From Drosophila pseudoobscura (Eukaryota; Arthropoda; Insecta; Diptera; Drosophilidae): DNA of 64,000 nucleotides. The translations under genes were made by a program, and so were the position numbers. Location: contig NC_046681.1 of NCBI RefSeq assembly GCF_009870125.1, forward strand, positions 10,119,001-10,183,000. The letters run 5' to 3'. Positions within the stretch are counted from its first letter, which is position 1; each line of letters begins with the position of its first letter. The notes beneath the pieces were generated by a model that saw nothing but the letters and a program-made list of their open reading frames with translations, was not told the origin of the DNA and searched no databases. Of the stretch, positions 26,901 through 37,212 are shown one piece after another.

Positions 26901-29900
26901 CCAAGCCGCAAGCAGTCGAGCAGTCAACGTCTTTGACTTAATTTATAACTAAGCCTCCCCATTGTTCTCAGGCAGAACGGAAGTGAACTGGTTTTATATT
27001 GTATATTTCGTACGAGTATGTGTGGGTTTTATATAGGCTCCTAATGGAACGGCCGTTTTGCTCTGTCATCGGGTTGGTAGGTGGAAACCAGAGCTGGTAA
27101 GTGGATACATTCGATGAAGGTTTCTTTAAGAATTCAAAACGCAAAAAGTGGTTTCCAAGAATCTCAACTGAAACACCGCTTGACGTGCTATAATCCTTTG
27201 ACCATCGAGTCAGTACTTTCCCATGGGATTTCCCCACGAATATATAGCAGAGTGTGTGGGTTTCGTTGCATGTGAAATTTGAGGTTTCTTTTGGTTTATT
27301 TGCGACTATTTCTGGCCGCAGCTTTTGCTAATTTGCATAAAGCGAACGCAGGCCGCAGGACGGCCAAATAACGTCGAGTCGACGGCTTTGACACATGTCC
27401 AGAAAGCCATTCCAAGACGTTGCATAGAAGGAAAAACCAAAGCAAACAGAGGCGCACTCCACACGTGGAGGCAAGGCCTGCCCCGGGCTGGCCTGGCCTG
27501 GGAGTTTGCTTGTGGCATGGCAGCACGGGCGAGTGGCAGCCAGGCAGACAGATAATATTTCACGCGCTGTTTTGCATACTTTTGAGTCAAGTCGAGTCGG
27601 GGCTCGCTTTGGGCCTGTGTCAGTCTGTTGTTCCTTGGCGAAAAACGAAAGCAAAAACCGGAAACAAAACCAAAACGGAAGCGCAAATTTTCCAGCACAT
27701 TTTTGCCTTTTACCATGGAATTTTTAGGGAAGGCGTTCGAAGAGAGCCACGACCCAGTTTTTGTGGGTGTTTACGGCGCAGATAAGTGTGCTACGCTTTC
27801 TTGGCCAGTTGACGCCTTGGAAGTTGCAAATGAAGTCATTCCGGCAATTACTCCGCACTGTCACACACCCTCCTGCAGGAGAGCGTAGAGTCCGCTTTCA
27901 AAGAGCCCTTTCAAATAATTATAAATCCGCATTACGGATAGAGAGTCATTTGCATTCTTCCACGCTACACACCCCTGCGGCTAATGAAGTTAATTAATTT
28001 TTGGCACACGCACTCGTGGAGGAGTGGGTGTTGACGGAGCACATTTTATTCCCGCTGTCATCGCTGTCACATATGACGGAGCGAGGCTACTCGTAGGCTT
28101 TTCGGGCTTAATTAAAATTGCATATTAATGACGCCACTGCTGGCCATAAAAATGTACCGGAAGTGGCGCCCGACGTCGAGGTCTTTCGCCTTATCCTCTC
28201 ACTCACTCGAAAGGTCAGGCCCGAAATGCCGCAAATGGAGTTTACGAACGGAACGGGGCGGGGCGGGCCGGGGCGGGGCGTACTTTCAAGTTCCAGTCAT
28301 GTGCTTGATTAATTGGCTTTTAAGTTGCAAAGAGGTGTTGCTCACGGCCTCACATGCGGGTACCGCGTACCGCCCCGAAAAGGATCCACCCGAAAGATGT
28401 TGAGAAGTTAAAAATGTTAATTAGTCGGCAGTTACATCATATACTCGTCGGAGTACTAGTACGAGTACGAGTACGAGTATTCTTTATTACCATTATAATG
28501 GTCACGAATCTTGGACTCTCGCCCTGCCGTGTTGTGTCGGAATTACTTTGGACTGACATTTGCCCAAATTGCAAAATGTTAATGCAATAAACAAAGTTGT
28601 TTTTTGGACAGAAGTAAGGCTAAGTTTTTAATTCATTTAGAAGCATAAATGTAATTACTTTCCGGAGGAGGCGACCTTAGAATGTGCAGATATTATCTTC
28701 AAATTTCTCAGTAAGGTGTGCCGTGAATAATGGCACGAAGTGAATGGCGTAATCTAATGAAAATAATTAAGTGAATGATGCAATCTTATGTTCTGGGATA
28801 GTCCCAGAAGAAAGTTGTCATTAAATAATTGTTCGAAAGATTTTGAAGGATACCTAAGGGATGAACCCTTTTATTTCTAGGGATAGAAATCAGAAACTAA
28901 AACTTAACAGTATAAATTTATCTGTTATAGATATATCGTGGGAATGGGATACCTATGCACCATTTTGGGGAAGAAACTGCTCAATTTCATAGTAACCCTC
29001 ACTTAAAGCGATCTCCTCCATAAATCCTACTGACCGACAACTTAGGCGATACAACAAGGCTCTGGCCTTGTAACAGTCAATAACAATAAAACACTCGTCA
29101 GTGCTTGTATTTTGGGAGTCCAACATTTTCATTTTCATTTCGTCTAACAAGATTTCTTAGCCTTTTTATGAGCGGAAGAAACAGAACTTTCTGTGTTTGT
29201 TTTCGTAATTTAATTCGCCAAGTCTCCGCTGGGCTCTCTCTCTCTCTCTGGGTTTTGCCAACAATTATTTTGTAATTAGGTCAAGGATTTTTATCGTTTC
29301 AGGCCCCCAAAAAGGTAAGCGCCAAAGTAAGTGGCAGAGCTCTGTGGCACTTGTGGCAGAGCAGCTACGAATGAAATGTGCTAAGTAATTGCGGCATGCA
29401 AACCAAAAACTAAAGCCCGAATGCGGCCAAATAGTTACCGGCCAAAGGGCCGATGCCAATTGGTCACTTCATTTGCAGGGTAGAGGCTTTGACATTCACA
29501 AAGAAAATTGGCAATAATCACGACTGTAAATGGGAGAAGAAATAATGATGATGGTCATCCTCGTTGACCTTTCATCTTCAAGACTTAATCTGAATTCTGG
29601 CGTTGACTGCAAGAGTCGTTAGTTCTTGACGGAATTTATTATATAATAATACGGCAAACTTTAGACGTGATAACCTGGTCAATGCAGCAATATTGCTGCA
29701 ATTGAAACCCAGGTCAGCCTCGAGATGGTCAAAATAAAAAATAATACAAGTTTTAGGAGTGGGACATTTTGGCAATTAGTATGTAATAAAATTATATATA
29801 GATACGAGTATATCTATTTTTGAAGCTTCAATAAAAACAAATTCGCTTAAAACACGTTAAAAAAAAATAAATCCCAGAAGCCACCCCAAGGATCCATTGA

Positions 29901-32500
29901 CGAAATTCCCAACCGGACTATTGCGTGTCGCAACTCTGATTTAACCAAACAAAAAACAACAGGAAAATCAACTCGTTTCCATTAAAGTTCAAGCCAACTC
30001 GACTCGACCATTGGCCAAGCTCTGTACGGTTGACCCATTGAGGTGAGAGAGTCGCCGGGATTCCTCGTCGATTTTCCCAGCAGAGCGAGTGCGTGCGGAA
30101 AGTGCGTGAAGGGAATGTGGCTGGTGTCGGGAGTTGCCCATTGACGTTCCCTGTACGGGATTTAATTATGCGGTTTTTATTGATTTGACACAATTTTAGC
30201 GGCTTCTGTGGGCTCCGCCGGCTTAAACAGCTGGTCTGTGGGCTAAATCGGTCCCTTGTGGGGTTAGGAGTAGGGAACTACTTTAAACTTCGAGTATGCC
30301 TCGCCGGGCTATTGCTATTCTTAGCCAACACTTACATTATTGCGAGCTCCCACATCGGCGCCCAACTCAATCATGCGATCCATTATGGCACTCTTGTTGT
30401 CCTTGGTGGCGTACATCAGCGGTGTCATGCCGGTATTCTGAAACGGAATATGATAAAGATAGCATCAGAAATGTTGTAGCACTGAACTGGAGGTGATTAT
30501 CTTGTAAGAAAACTATTCGAGGGCTTAGCCTCCTTTCAACCTTCTTTAAAACACTCCCAAGGACTTTTACAAGCTTGAAAGGAATTTTTCTAAAAATGGA
30601 ATTAATAGCTGGATCAAATTTATTAGAACAACCAACAGGTTAGGTCTTAATGAACTGATAATCAAATATTTAACCACATTTTCTGGGGGTAATTGAGGAG
30701 CATTCAGAAAATACCTTTTACGTGGAAATCATCTTTAAGATGACCTTTTCAGCATATATTTCTTAGCAAGATAGATATGGGAAAAATTTACTTATATTTC
30801 ATTTAATAGACAGAAAGTGGTGGCATTGCTCTAAATAGGTAATCCCAGTTTCGTTTCCAAAAATAATATAAGCGTGGTCGTTATTCTGGAGTCAAATTCT
30901 ATTAATATATAAATTTTTTTGTATATACGGATCCAATATTTATTATCACATACGAGTATTTTCTATCTACCAAATACTGGTTATAGATACTTTAGGACTT
31001 CACATATCCAAATGCTGATTGGAAGTTAATCATTAGGATCTTTAGAATTAGGATCTGTCGCTTTCTACTGTCTAAATGTATTACACAAATCCTTCTAACC
31101 TAATTTAAACTTCAATAAAAAACAGTCAAAAATAAAGCTTAAGCGATATTTAAATATTTTCCACTGTTGCTACTATCTGAATCAATTTGCTCGGATCTAG
31201 GCCTCTTGACCCCATTCTCAAGCAGTCCCATTCATTATATTCATCATCATTATCATGGCAGTGTTCCGCAATCCGCAGCTGATAAGCGGTACTATTCGTA
31301 CTCGCACATTTGCATACACATAGACTCCGATTCCGATCCCCTCAATCGGCTGAGCCTTTCCCGCAATTATAACGAAATCAAGAGCAAACCCATCAAGCCG
31401 AGACCTGAATGAAACACAGTCGAAAATAGAAGAGGCAAAAATAGCTGAGGCTCTGGCGGAGTGCAGGCTATGGCTATATTTATGCAAATATCGTCTCGGG
31501 CAGAGTCTAGCCCTCGTCTGCGGCACGTCCCCATCTCCATCCCGATGCCAGTCCCAGCTCTTTACCCCTTTGCGGTGTCTAGTCTGTAACCCTGCATTTG
31601 ATTAGCATTGCCCTCGACGACTGTGCAACGTTAATTTTATGTCAACGACTTTTTCGTTTGGTATTTTTATGGTAAATTGAAATCGAGGCGCTTCAATTTC
31701 CCCAATGTTTTATGAGTTTATCGGTTCGGTTGGGTAGTCAGCGCAACTTGTGGCAGGACGCCACCAACGAGCGGCCAGACCCAGACCCAGAGTCAGAGTC
31801 AGAGCCGAGCCATTGCCTTGGCAGCCAAACATTTGGGACGCGCTATCAAATAACATTCTTGCCTGGCTGGGCCTGGCCTGGCCTCCAGTTTTTGTTTCTG
31901 TGTACAGTGTGTCGTTATTTTGGCTGGTAAACAACCAGAAATGGTAAAATGCCTGCCGCCGACGTTGATAAGGGCGACGTTTGTACATAGCATACATCCT
32001 GTGTTCCTATACCTATTCCCATTGCTATCCCTGTACTCCCGTTCTGCCACGGAATTGATTTTACAAATTACACTACCCTGCAGTCCTGTTGGGAGTGGAG
32101 GAGTTATAGTTCTGGCACTCACCATATCATGTACGCCGGCGAGGGGTATGTGATTGCCATCCTCCCCGACATTGGCCACATACTTCTCCAGTTTCTTGAG
32201 CTCCGCTTCGATGGGCGTCCACTCGCTCTTCATGGCCAGGCTGAGCACCTTGTTGGCCGTGTCGCGTATGGAGGCACCGGCACTGGGCGGCTTGGGGGCC
32301 GGAAAGAGGTCCATATCCTTTTTGTCGCCATTGCTGGAGCTGTCGTCCTTGGGATCGGAGTCGGCCTTACTCGCGGGCGTTGCACGTTCGCTGGGCGTTG
32401 TGGAGTCGTCCGGCGGACCGGTCAGCGATGAGGGGGTCTTCCGGCCAACGCCGGCGCCCCCAGCACCGCGTGCCCCGCGTCCTCCGCGCGGCTGAGACAT
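11996..32500 (-). CDS. nompC: NompC mechanosensory TRP (TRPN) channel, 1733 aa
   Basis: Force-gated cation channel of ciliated mechanosensory neurons; its ankyrin spring links channel to microtubules. Coding exons on the minus strand: 32500-32123, 30437-30336, 26366-26265, 24828-24712, 22952-22860, 21567-21354, 21295-21000, 20361-20059, 19996-18569, 18497-17961, 17902-17696, 17627-16934, then 14401-14172 or 15028-14817, then 13265-13137, 12703-12595, 12258-11996. All join in phase: 1733 aa with the first pore exon, 1727 with the second. Seen: N-terminus MSQPRGGRG, about 29 ankyrin repeats (residues 127 to about 1140), linker, transmembrane domain from about residue 1270, pore FFAVFGQTTT, S6 VVVLINLLIAMMSDTYQRIQ, and a TRP helix with WKFGLSKLIRNM. 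Length and order match Drosophila NompC as I know it. The start is the first codon of the conserved N-terminus. Last residues (RAASERK) are less certain in homology. Confidence 0.97.
14172..14401 (-). CDS. nompC: nompC alternative pore/S6 exon A
   Basis: 230 nt, 77 residues counting the split codon, from VRMHPINSFE to DTYQRIQ. It encodes the pore helix, filter region FFAVFGQTTT, a longer outer loop (EQTQVDKIKNVATPTQPYW) and S6. The acceptor ends CACAG; the donor is CAG|GTAGTA, a weak site. It enters in phase 1 and leaves in phase 0, like exon B at 14817-15028. Including both would shift the frame, so the two are mutually exclusive by phase. Confidence 0.93.
14817..15028 (-). CDS. nompC: nompC alternative pore/S6 exon B
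   Basis: 212 nt, 71 residues counting the split codon, starting GPMTPFLAFERLFFAVFGQ and ending LIAMMSDTYQRIQ. It is a duplicate of exon A (14172-14401) with the same entry and exit phases. The filter region and S6 are nearly the same, but the outer pore loop is six residues shorter and different (LDINPMRHLRPEW). The donor is CAG|GTTTGT, again weak. It lies 415 bp upstream of exon A on the transcribed strand. Exon duplication with mutually exclusive use is the simplest reading. Confidence 0.93.
16457..16543 (-). CDS. nompC: nompC optional 29-codon exon in the pore turret
   Basis: 87 nt with good splice sites: CCCAG before ATGATATGCCC and GATC|GTAAGT after. Entering in phase 1 it reads DDMPTPRPPPAENYVDNRF and on to FSEFRRKHKDD, and leaves in phase 1, so it can be included or skipped without changing frame. 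It sits between the exon ending NRNRGYFSD (after S5) and the pore-helix exons, so it would add a proline-rich then basic segment to the extracellular turret. The open frame and splice signals argue for a real cassette exon. I did not verify expression. Confidence 0.75.
20400..20480 (+). mobile_element. DINE-1/mini-me-like remnant inside a nompC intron
   Basis: The segment GAACACCTGGATCTCAGAAA at 20428-20447, followed by CTATAAAGGCTGGC, resembles the block found after the GTCY run in DINE-1/INE-1 elements and the related copy at about 950-980. It lies in the intron between the exons ending at 21000 and starting at 20361. Boundaries are not defined, and it is short, so the call is tentative. 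Confidence 0.4.
26367..30335 (-). other. Large nompC intron, no gene seen
   Basis: About 4 kb intron between two ankyrin-repeat exons. It contains a G-rich stretch (GGGGCGGGGCGGGCCGGGGC type, 28254-28280), a TACGAG hexanucleotide run at 28459-28480 and AT-rich sequence. Open frames of 80-136 codons on both strands around 27300-27900 overlap each other, lack splice context and show no family resemblance. The neighbouring nompC introns (22953-24711, 24829-26264, 30438-32122) are likewise without a supported gene. Confidence 0.6.
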
Positions 32501-34637
32501 TCTGCTGCGGTGTCGGTGTCGGTGTCGGTGTCCTCAGGTCGCTCTTCTCCGTCTCACTCCCCGTCCATTACACAAGAACGCCGGGAGGAAGAAGGAACAA
32601 CGGGTGGCCAAAACACTTTTTGCTCTTAGCTTGTTTATATGGCCATTATGCGGTTTTCGCAGTGTGCTTCCTGATTATTATAATTCCTTTATTGATTTGT
32701 GATATTGTAAAATTTATACTTGGCACTCGCTTCGCACTCGCATTGCACAAATACTCTCGGCCTCCGCATTTTACCAATATTTGTTACCAACAATTTGCAT
32801 TTTCATTGGCAACACACTCACACTATCACACCACACACACACACAGACACACACACACAGGCACAGGCACACATGCACGGAGAGAGACAGAAGTCAGGTG
32901 TATTCGGAGAGGTAACAAAAAACGTTTCTTGGCTTCTTTTGCAGGCCACTTTTGTATATGTTTGCTGGCTATGAGGCCTACGAGGAGCTGTAGCTATAGC
33001 CAACACATCCGCTTGTTATTATTCCACTTTGATTCTTTCGCTTTCTTCACTTTTACTACACAAATTTATATGTTTAGCCCCTTTTATGGTTTCGGTTGCG
33101 TGTGCGTCAACGGTTATGCCCCGGGCGGCGGGCCGGGCCAGGCGGTATGTAGTCCTTTGCCCCGTTCGACCACTGATTCCGCACTGACTCCAACTCTCGC
33201 ACTCGAACTTGGCTCGAACTCTGACTCTGAGCCACCAACAACCGTTTGCCACGAGCGTCTGCGAGTTTCTGATTTGCCAGCCCCAAAACTTCTTGCCACG
33301 GAGCTCAGGTGAGACTCTAGTCGCCTCAGCACCTTGGCAACACGACGAAAGAGCCGCCTCCGGCGCTAGCGAGCATCCGCGCAAGCGTCTGTTTACAATT
33401 GTTGAATCCCCACTCCGGATCCGGATGACACAGTTTTTGGCGCCAAAAGCGAAACAGAAGAGCCACGAATCTGGGAAAACTTCTCGCGTTTCGTTGGGAT
33501 TTCCATAGTCTCTCTCTCTCTCGCTTTCTTTCTCTCTCTTGTTGGTTTAAGAACTGCAGGCGATTCATTGAGTGACTTGGGAGAGCCGTTGTTTCTGATT
33601 TTGATCAAAGCAGTCCGCCAAAGAAGGGACAGGAATGATTCACGTAATGTTTGCAGGTCTTTGCAGTTGATTCGTGGTTTGGGTTGGGAGTGGAAAACCC
33701 CCGGGAAAACTAAAACTCCCGTTGCGTGATTCCATCTTTAGGTACAAGTGAAGTTAGGCACAATTTTGAATGATTGGGAATAAAATAATCATCTGCTTTG
33801 CGCTCATCCTAATTCCACTCTAACTGCATAAACGCACACACATATGTAACCTTCTTAAAAACCTTTCTCTCAATCCAAATCGTCGTCGAACGCGCAGTGT
33901 AAAGTATGTACAGCCCAATTTTAGCGCTAATCCATCCAGTGGTGCAGCAGTACAGCAAATCTCTGTTATCGTTATGTTGTTTGCAGTGCCCACTGTACGA
34001 AATTCTAATCTACATACACACATACACATATGCTCCCGCACTGCAGCTGCCTATGCAGCTTCGTTCTCTCGCGTCTTTCTTTCGTCTTCCCTATCGCTCT
34101 CTCGATCTGTCGCGCTCTCGCTTGCATAAGGCACGGGCAATTCGGCGTGCCTGCTCTCTAATTTAGTTTGGCACTCACTTCTTGCACGTCTCTTGCGAAT
34201 TATTCGCTATCCCCCCGACTCCCATCTGTTCCCATGCGCTGCTGAAAAAGCTCAGTAGCTCAACATACAGACTGCTCGTAGTTCAGGGCCACACTCTCTA
34301 GCTTCGAACAATGAAACCCTCAAATAAAATCCACAACAGAGAAATCTTATTCACAAATGTGGAATCAGAGCTAGGCAGCTTATAATTGTGGGTTCTATCC
34401 ATTCTATAAGCACTATAACCCTGTGATATCTCACCTGATTTCTGATTTATCCATTATATATTGAAATGAAAAGGAATCACATTTGAGTGTAGTTCTACCA
34501 CGAAAAATGTACATTTGAATGGTCGACAGTTCAATGAAAACTACACCATTTCCCATTTAGCTTTGCTTTGAAACAACAAGCACATTTCTAAAATTTCCAA
34601 ATTAAACACCAACAAAAGTACATAAAAAACCGTCAAG
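32501..34637. other. Divergent upstream region between nompC and the M20-like gene
   Basis: About 2.1 kb separating two divergently transcribed starts (32500 minus, 34638 plus). It holds a GGTGTC short tandem run next to the nompC start (32510-32533), a CA microsatellite at about 32831-32860, and CT-rich tracts near 33507-33541. A 310-codon plus-strand open frame (32380-33312) runs antisense over nompC exon 1 and through the CA repeat; I read it as chance. It presumably contains the nompC promoter and 5' UTR. Confidence 0.55.
32799..32813 (+). promoter_or_regulatory. Candidate X-box (RFX site) upstream of nompC
   Basis: ATTTTCATTGGCAAC fits the X-box consensus RYYNYY-N1to3-RRNRAC exactly, with a 3-bp spacer, about 300 bp upstream of the nompC start codon. 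Known: RFX and the forkhead factor Fd3F control ciliary and chordotonal genes in Drosophila, and nompC is expressed in those neurons. Forkhead-like TGTTTAT (32632-32638) and TGTTTAC (33390-33396) sites are also nearby. The consensus is loose, so chance matches are common. Confidence 0.35.
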
Positions 34638-36398
34638 ATGATTTGCTGGGGCCAGCGGAAAGTGTGCGGCATGCTGTGCAAGGACGAGAGCTTCTGCCGA
34701 TGCGGGATCGGGGAATGCATTAAGGACTTCGCCAAGCAGGACCGATTTCATTGGAGGGAAACGGATCTGGCGGATGCCGTGCACGCCGCCAATATGCGGG
34801 GCCAAGAGTTCCTGCACAATCTTGACTCCATGATACAGATCCAGTCGATCAGCAAGGGCATTGAGTATGAGACGCAGACCAAACAGAGCATCGAGCGCGT
34901 CGAGCAGCAACTGCTCGAGATGGGGTACACCGTGGAGATGATGGAGGTGAAACCCACCGTCGAGGGCAGCGAGCAGACGGAGTATGTGATCTTTGCCGAA
35001 TACTTTTCCTCCCCGGCCAAGACCAACGTCGTCATCTACGGCTACTTGGACGTGCCGCCCATTGGGCCGGAGGAGCAGTGGACCCACGATCCCTTCAAGA
35101 TGACGCGTCTGGATGGAATGCTGTACGGCCGCGGAGTGGCCACCTCCAAGGGTCCGATCATGGCCTGGATATACGCCCTGGATGCCTGGCAGAAGGAGAT
35201 CGGCGATCTGCCCGTGAATGTGCGATTTGTGATCGAGACGAGCCACTACCAGGGCAGCCAAGGACTGCGCGGCATCATCCACGACCGACCGGATTTCTTC
35301 AGGACCGTGGACCTCATCATTCACTGCAGCCACTTATGGATCGCCGATCATGCGCCCATGGTCCCCACCAGCCACACCGGGTACATCTACTTTGTGCTGG
35401 AGGTGCAAGAAAATAAAGCAGCCAGTGCCGAGATGACAGCTCGAACGGAGCACGAGCCGATGAGCGAGATGTGCCAGCTGATGAACTCCCTGATGGACAT
35501 CAAGAACGGTGTCCTGGTGAAGGACTTCAACAGGCATGTGATGCCGCCCACGCACAAGGACTGGGACATTATCTGCCTGGCGGAGGTCGGCACAATGGAG
35601 TTTAAGGAGACGTACGACATCGAACGGCTGCCGTACGAGCGCACCAAACAGGACTACCTCAAGCACAAGTGGTGCCTGCCCAGGCTCTCGATACACGACG
35701 TCCTGGTCAACCAGCCAACAAGCATCCGCAATCTCTACAAGCCCACGCGCATCGTGTCAAAGTTCTCGGTGCTGCTGGTGCCGGATCAGAGCATGGAGTA
35801 CGTGCGCTTCTTGATCAAGGATCATTTGGACAGGGCCTATAGGCGCCTCAAGTGCGTGCACATCGCCCGCCTTCGGGTCATTGACCAGCTGGCGCCGCTG
35901 AACGAGTCCCGGCACGATATCTTCCGCAAATCCTTCAAGTACGCCTTCAACAGGGTGTTCGAGTGCAAGGTCCATATACCAGACACCATCACCATCAGCC
36001 TGCCGATCGTGAACGAGCTGCGAAAGTTCTGCATGCCCACAGCCCACACATTAGCGGTGCCCTTCGCCTCGGTCCACCACCGCCCGTACACGGGGGACGA
36101 GTCGATCAGCGAGACGATGTACGGCCAGAATTTGGAGCTATTCCTGACTCTGATCTACGAGATGGCGATGGAGGCGGTGGACTGCAAGTGCAAAGTGGAG
36201 AAGGACTACTGCTTCAAGTCGGGCCATGGCTCCGGTAGGGACTTCCGGCACGTAGTGGACGAGGGGCAGCACACCCATGTCATCCTGGAGATGGATGCGC
36301 CGCCAATGACCAAGAAGGAAAAACGCGAGACCGTCAAACGATCGGAGGACGCCAAGGATGTATTGCTCGGAGACGACCGGGAAAGAACGCTTCAGTAA
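34638..36398 (+). CDS. M20-family dipeptidase-like protein, predicted inactive (586 aa)
   Basis: An intronless 586-codon frame related to cytosolic non-specific dipeptidase (CNDP2/CG17337 type, usually about 475 aa). Seen: the fold signatures NVVIYGYLDVPP (about 130-141), LYGRGVATSKGP (162-173), GSQGLRGII and a C-terminal YGQNLELFL. Known family residues are replaced throughout. The GHxDV metal His is Tyr136. The bridging Asp of GRGSTDDKGP is Thr169. The catalytic and metal Glu pair is His203-Tyr204. The SDNYW Asp becomes Ser or His (231-232). The final metal His is Tyr495. So it should not bind the two zinc/manganese ions. The N-terminus (about 35 residues) is Cys-rich and extra, and the C-terminus carries a charged extension. 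No introns suggests a retrocopy (inference). AATAAA follows at 36500-36505. Start chosen at the first ATG of the open frame. Confidence 0.9.
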   Translation: MICWGQRKVCGMLCKDESFCRCGIGECIKDFAKQDRFHWRETDLADAVHAANMRGQEFLHNLDSMIQIQSISKGIEYETQTKQSIERVEQQLLEMGYTVEMMEVKPTVEGSEQTEYVIFAEYFSSPAKTNVVIYGYLDVPPIGPEEQWTHDPFKMTRLDGMLYGRGVATSKGPIMAWIYALDAWQKEIGDLPVNVRFVIETSHYQGSQGLRGIIHDRPDFFRTVDLIIHCSHLWIADHAPMVPTSHTGYIYFVLEVQENKAASAEMTARTEHEPMSEMCQLMNSLMDIKNGVLVKDFNRHVMPPTHKDWDIICLAEVGTMEFKETYDIERLPYERTKQDYLKHKWCLPRLSIHDVLVNQPTSIRNLYKPTRIVSKFSVLLVPDQSMEYVRFLIKDHLDRAYRRLKCVHIARLRVIDQLAPLNESRHDIFRKSFKYAFNRVFECKVHIPDTITISLPIVNELRKFCMPTAHTLAVPFASVHHRPYTGDESISETMYGQNLELFLTLIYEMAMEAVDCKCKVEKDYCFKSGHGSGRDFRHVVDEGQHTHVILEMDAPPMTKKEKRETVKRSEDAKDVLLGDDRERTLQ

Positions 36399-36499
36399 AT
36401 TGCCTACAGCCCCTCTCATATTGCTAGATTTGTTTGCCGAAATTTAGTGTCGTTTGAAGGTAGTTAACGGGTCTATTAATAGACCATCAAGGTCAATCA

Positions 36500-36505
36500 A
36501 ATAAA
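36500..36505 (+). terminator. Polyadenylation signal of the M20-like gene
   Basis: AATAAA about 100 bp after the TAA stop of the M20-like gene, well placed for a short 3' UTR. Confidence rests on position only. Confidence 0.55.
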
Positions 36506-37020
36506 AACTACAATGCCCGTTATGAGGGGGGCATTCTGATACTCAACCTCACTGCTGCGATAACAGCAAGGGGGGGGCTATGTCTGGCTCACCTTATCAA
36601 AAATGCCAGCCGCAATGATTCAAGCACTGCCCACACATAATGCCAGTTGACTTAGTCGTACTAATTGTTATCTTTTGGGAAAACAAACAAAAGAAATATG
36701 TTAAATCTGATAACAACATCGGAATAGTACCGTGACCTCCGCTCTAGTGGCTGTCTGCTGTCGGACTTGACCTTTGCAGTCGCGTTTCACCAGAATTTCA
36801 ACTGGTACTCTACCCTAAGACCCTCTAAGACTACCCCCTAATGCCGTTTCTGGGCAAAGTAATGTGAAATTTCACAAATAAATACCACTTCAAAACCAGT
36901 ATGTCTTATGTAACCGTAACGTTATATTGTGATTCGATCCGTCTACTTGATTATTCCCAGACTCGTATAAGTGGGGGATCACACAGCCCCGGCTCCCAAT
37001 CGATTCTCCACCTAGCAAAT

Positions 37021-37212
37021 ATGAAGCTCTATTGCGGCCTCCTTTTTTTGCTCTTCGCTTTGCCGTGGGCCAGGCCACAGAGCTCAAATAAAAATGTTAA
37101 CAACATCAAAATTGGAGCTCCGACTACAGCAGCTCCCATTGCTACAGCAGCAGGAGATGAGTTATATAACTATGTAAACAAAGTACCGGAAAATAGCACC
37201 AATCTCGGCTAA
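37021..37212 (+). CDS. Small predicted secreted peptide, 63 aa
   Basis: ATG at 37021 opens a 63-residue frame beginning MKLYCGLLFLLFALPWARPQ, a textbook signal peptide (short basic start, hydrophobic core, polar end). After it comes a short mature chain rich in Asn, Thr and Ala with a TTAAPIATAA segment, and an Asn-Ser-Thr glycosylation sequon near the end. The same frame extends upstream to 36901, but the start at 37021 makes the signal peptide N-terminal. It has no recognised family. Small secreted frames of this kind in flies are often seminal-fluid or testis proteins, but nothing here proves that. It lies about 620 bp after the M20-like gene on the same strand. Confidence 0.5.
   Translation: MKLYCGLLFLLFALPWARPQSSNKNVNNIKIGAPTTAAPIATAAGDELYNYVNKVPENSTNLG

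Noticed and set aside
27300..27890. Cluster of overlapping frames in the nompC intron
   Set aside because: All frames on both strands are open together, reflecting GC-rich composition rather than a gene.
32380..33312. 310-codon plus-strand open frame
   Set aside because: Antisense to nompC exon 1, crosses a CA microsatellite, no family resemblance and no splice or start context.
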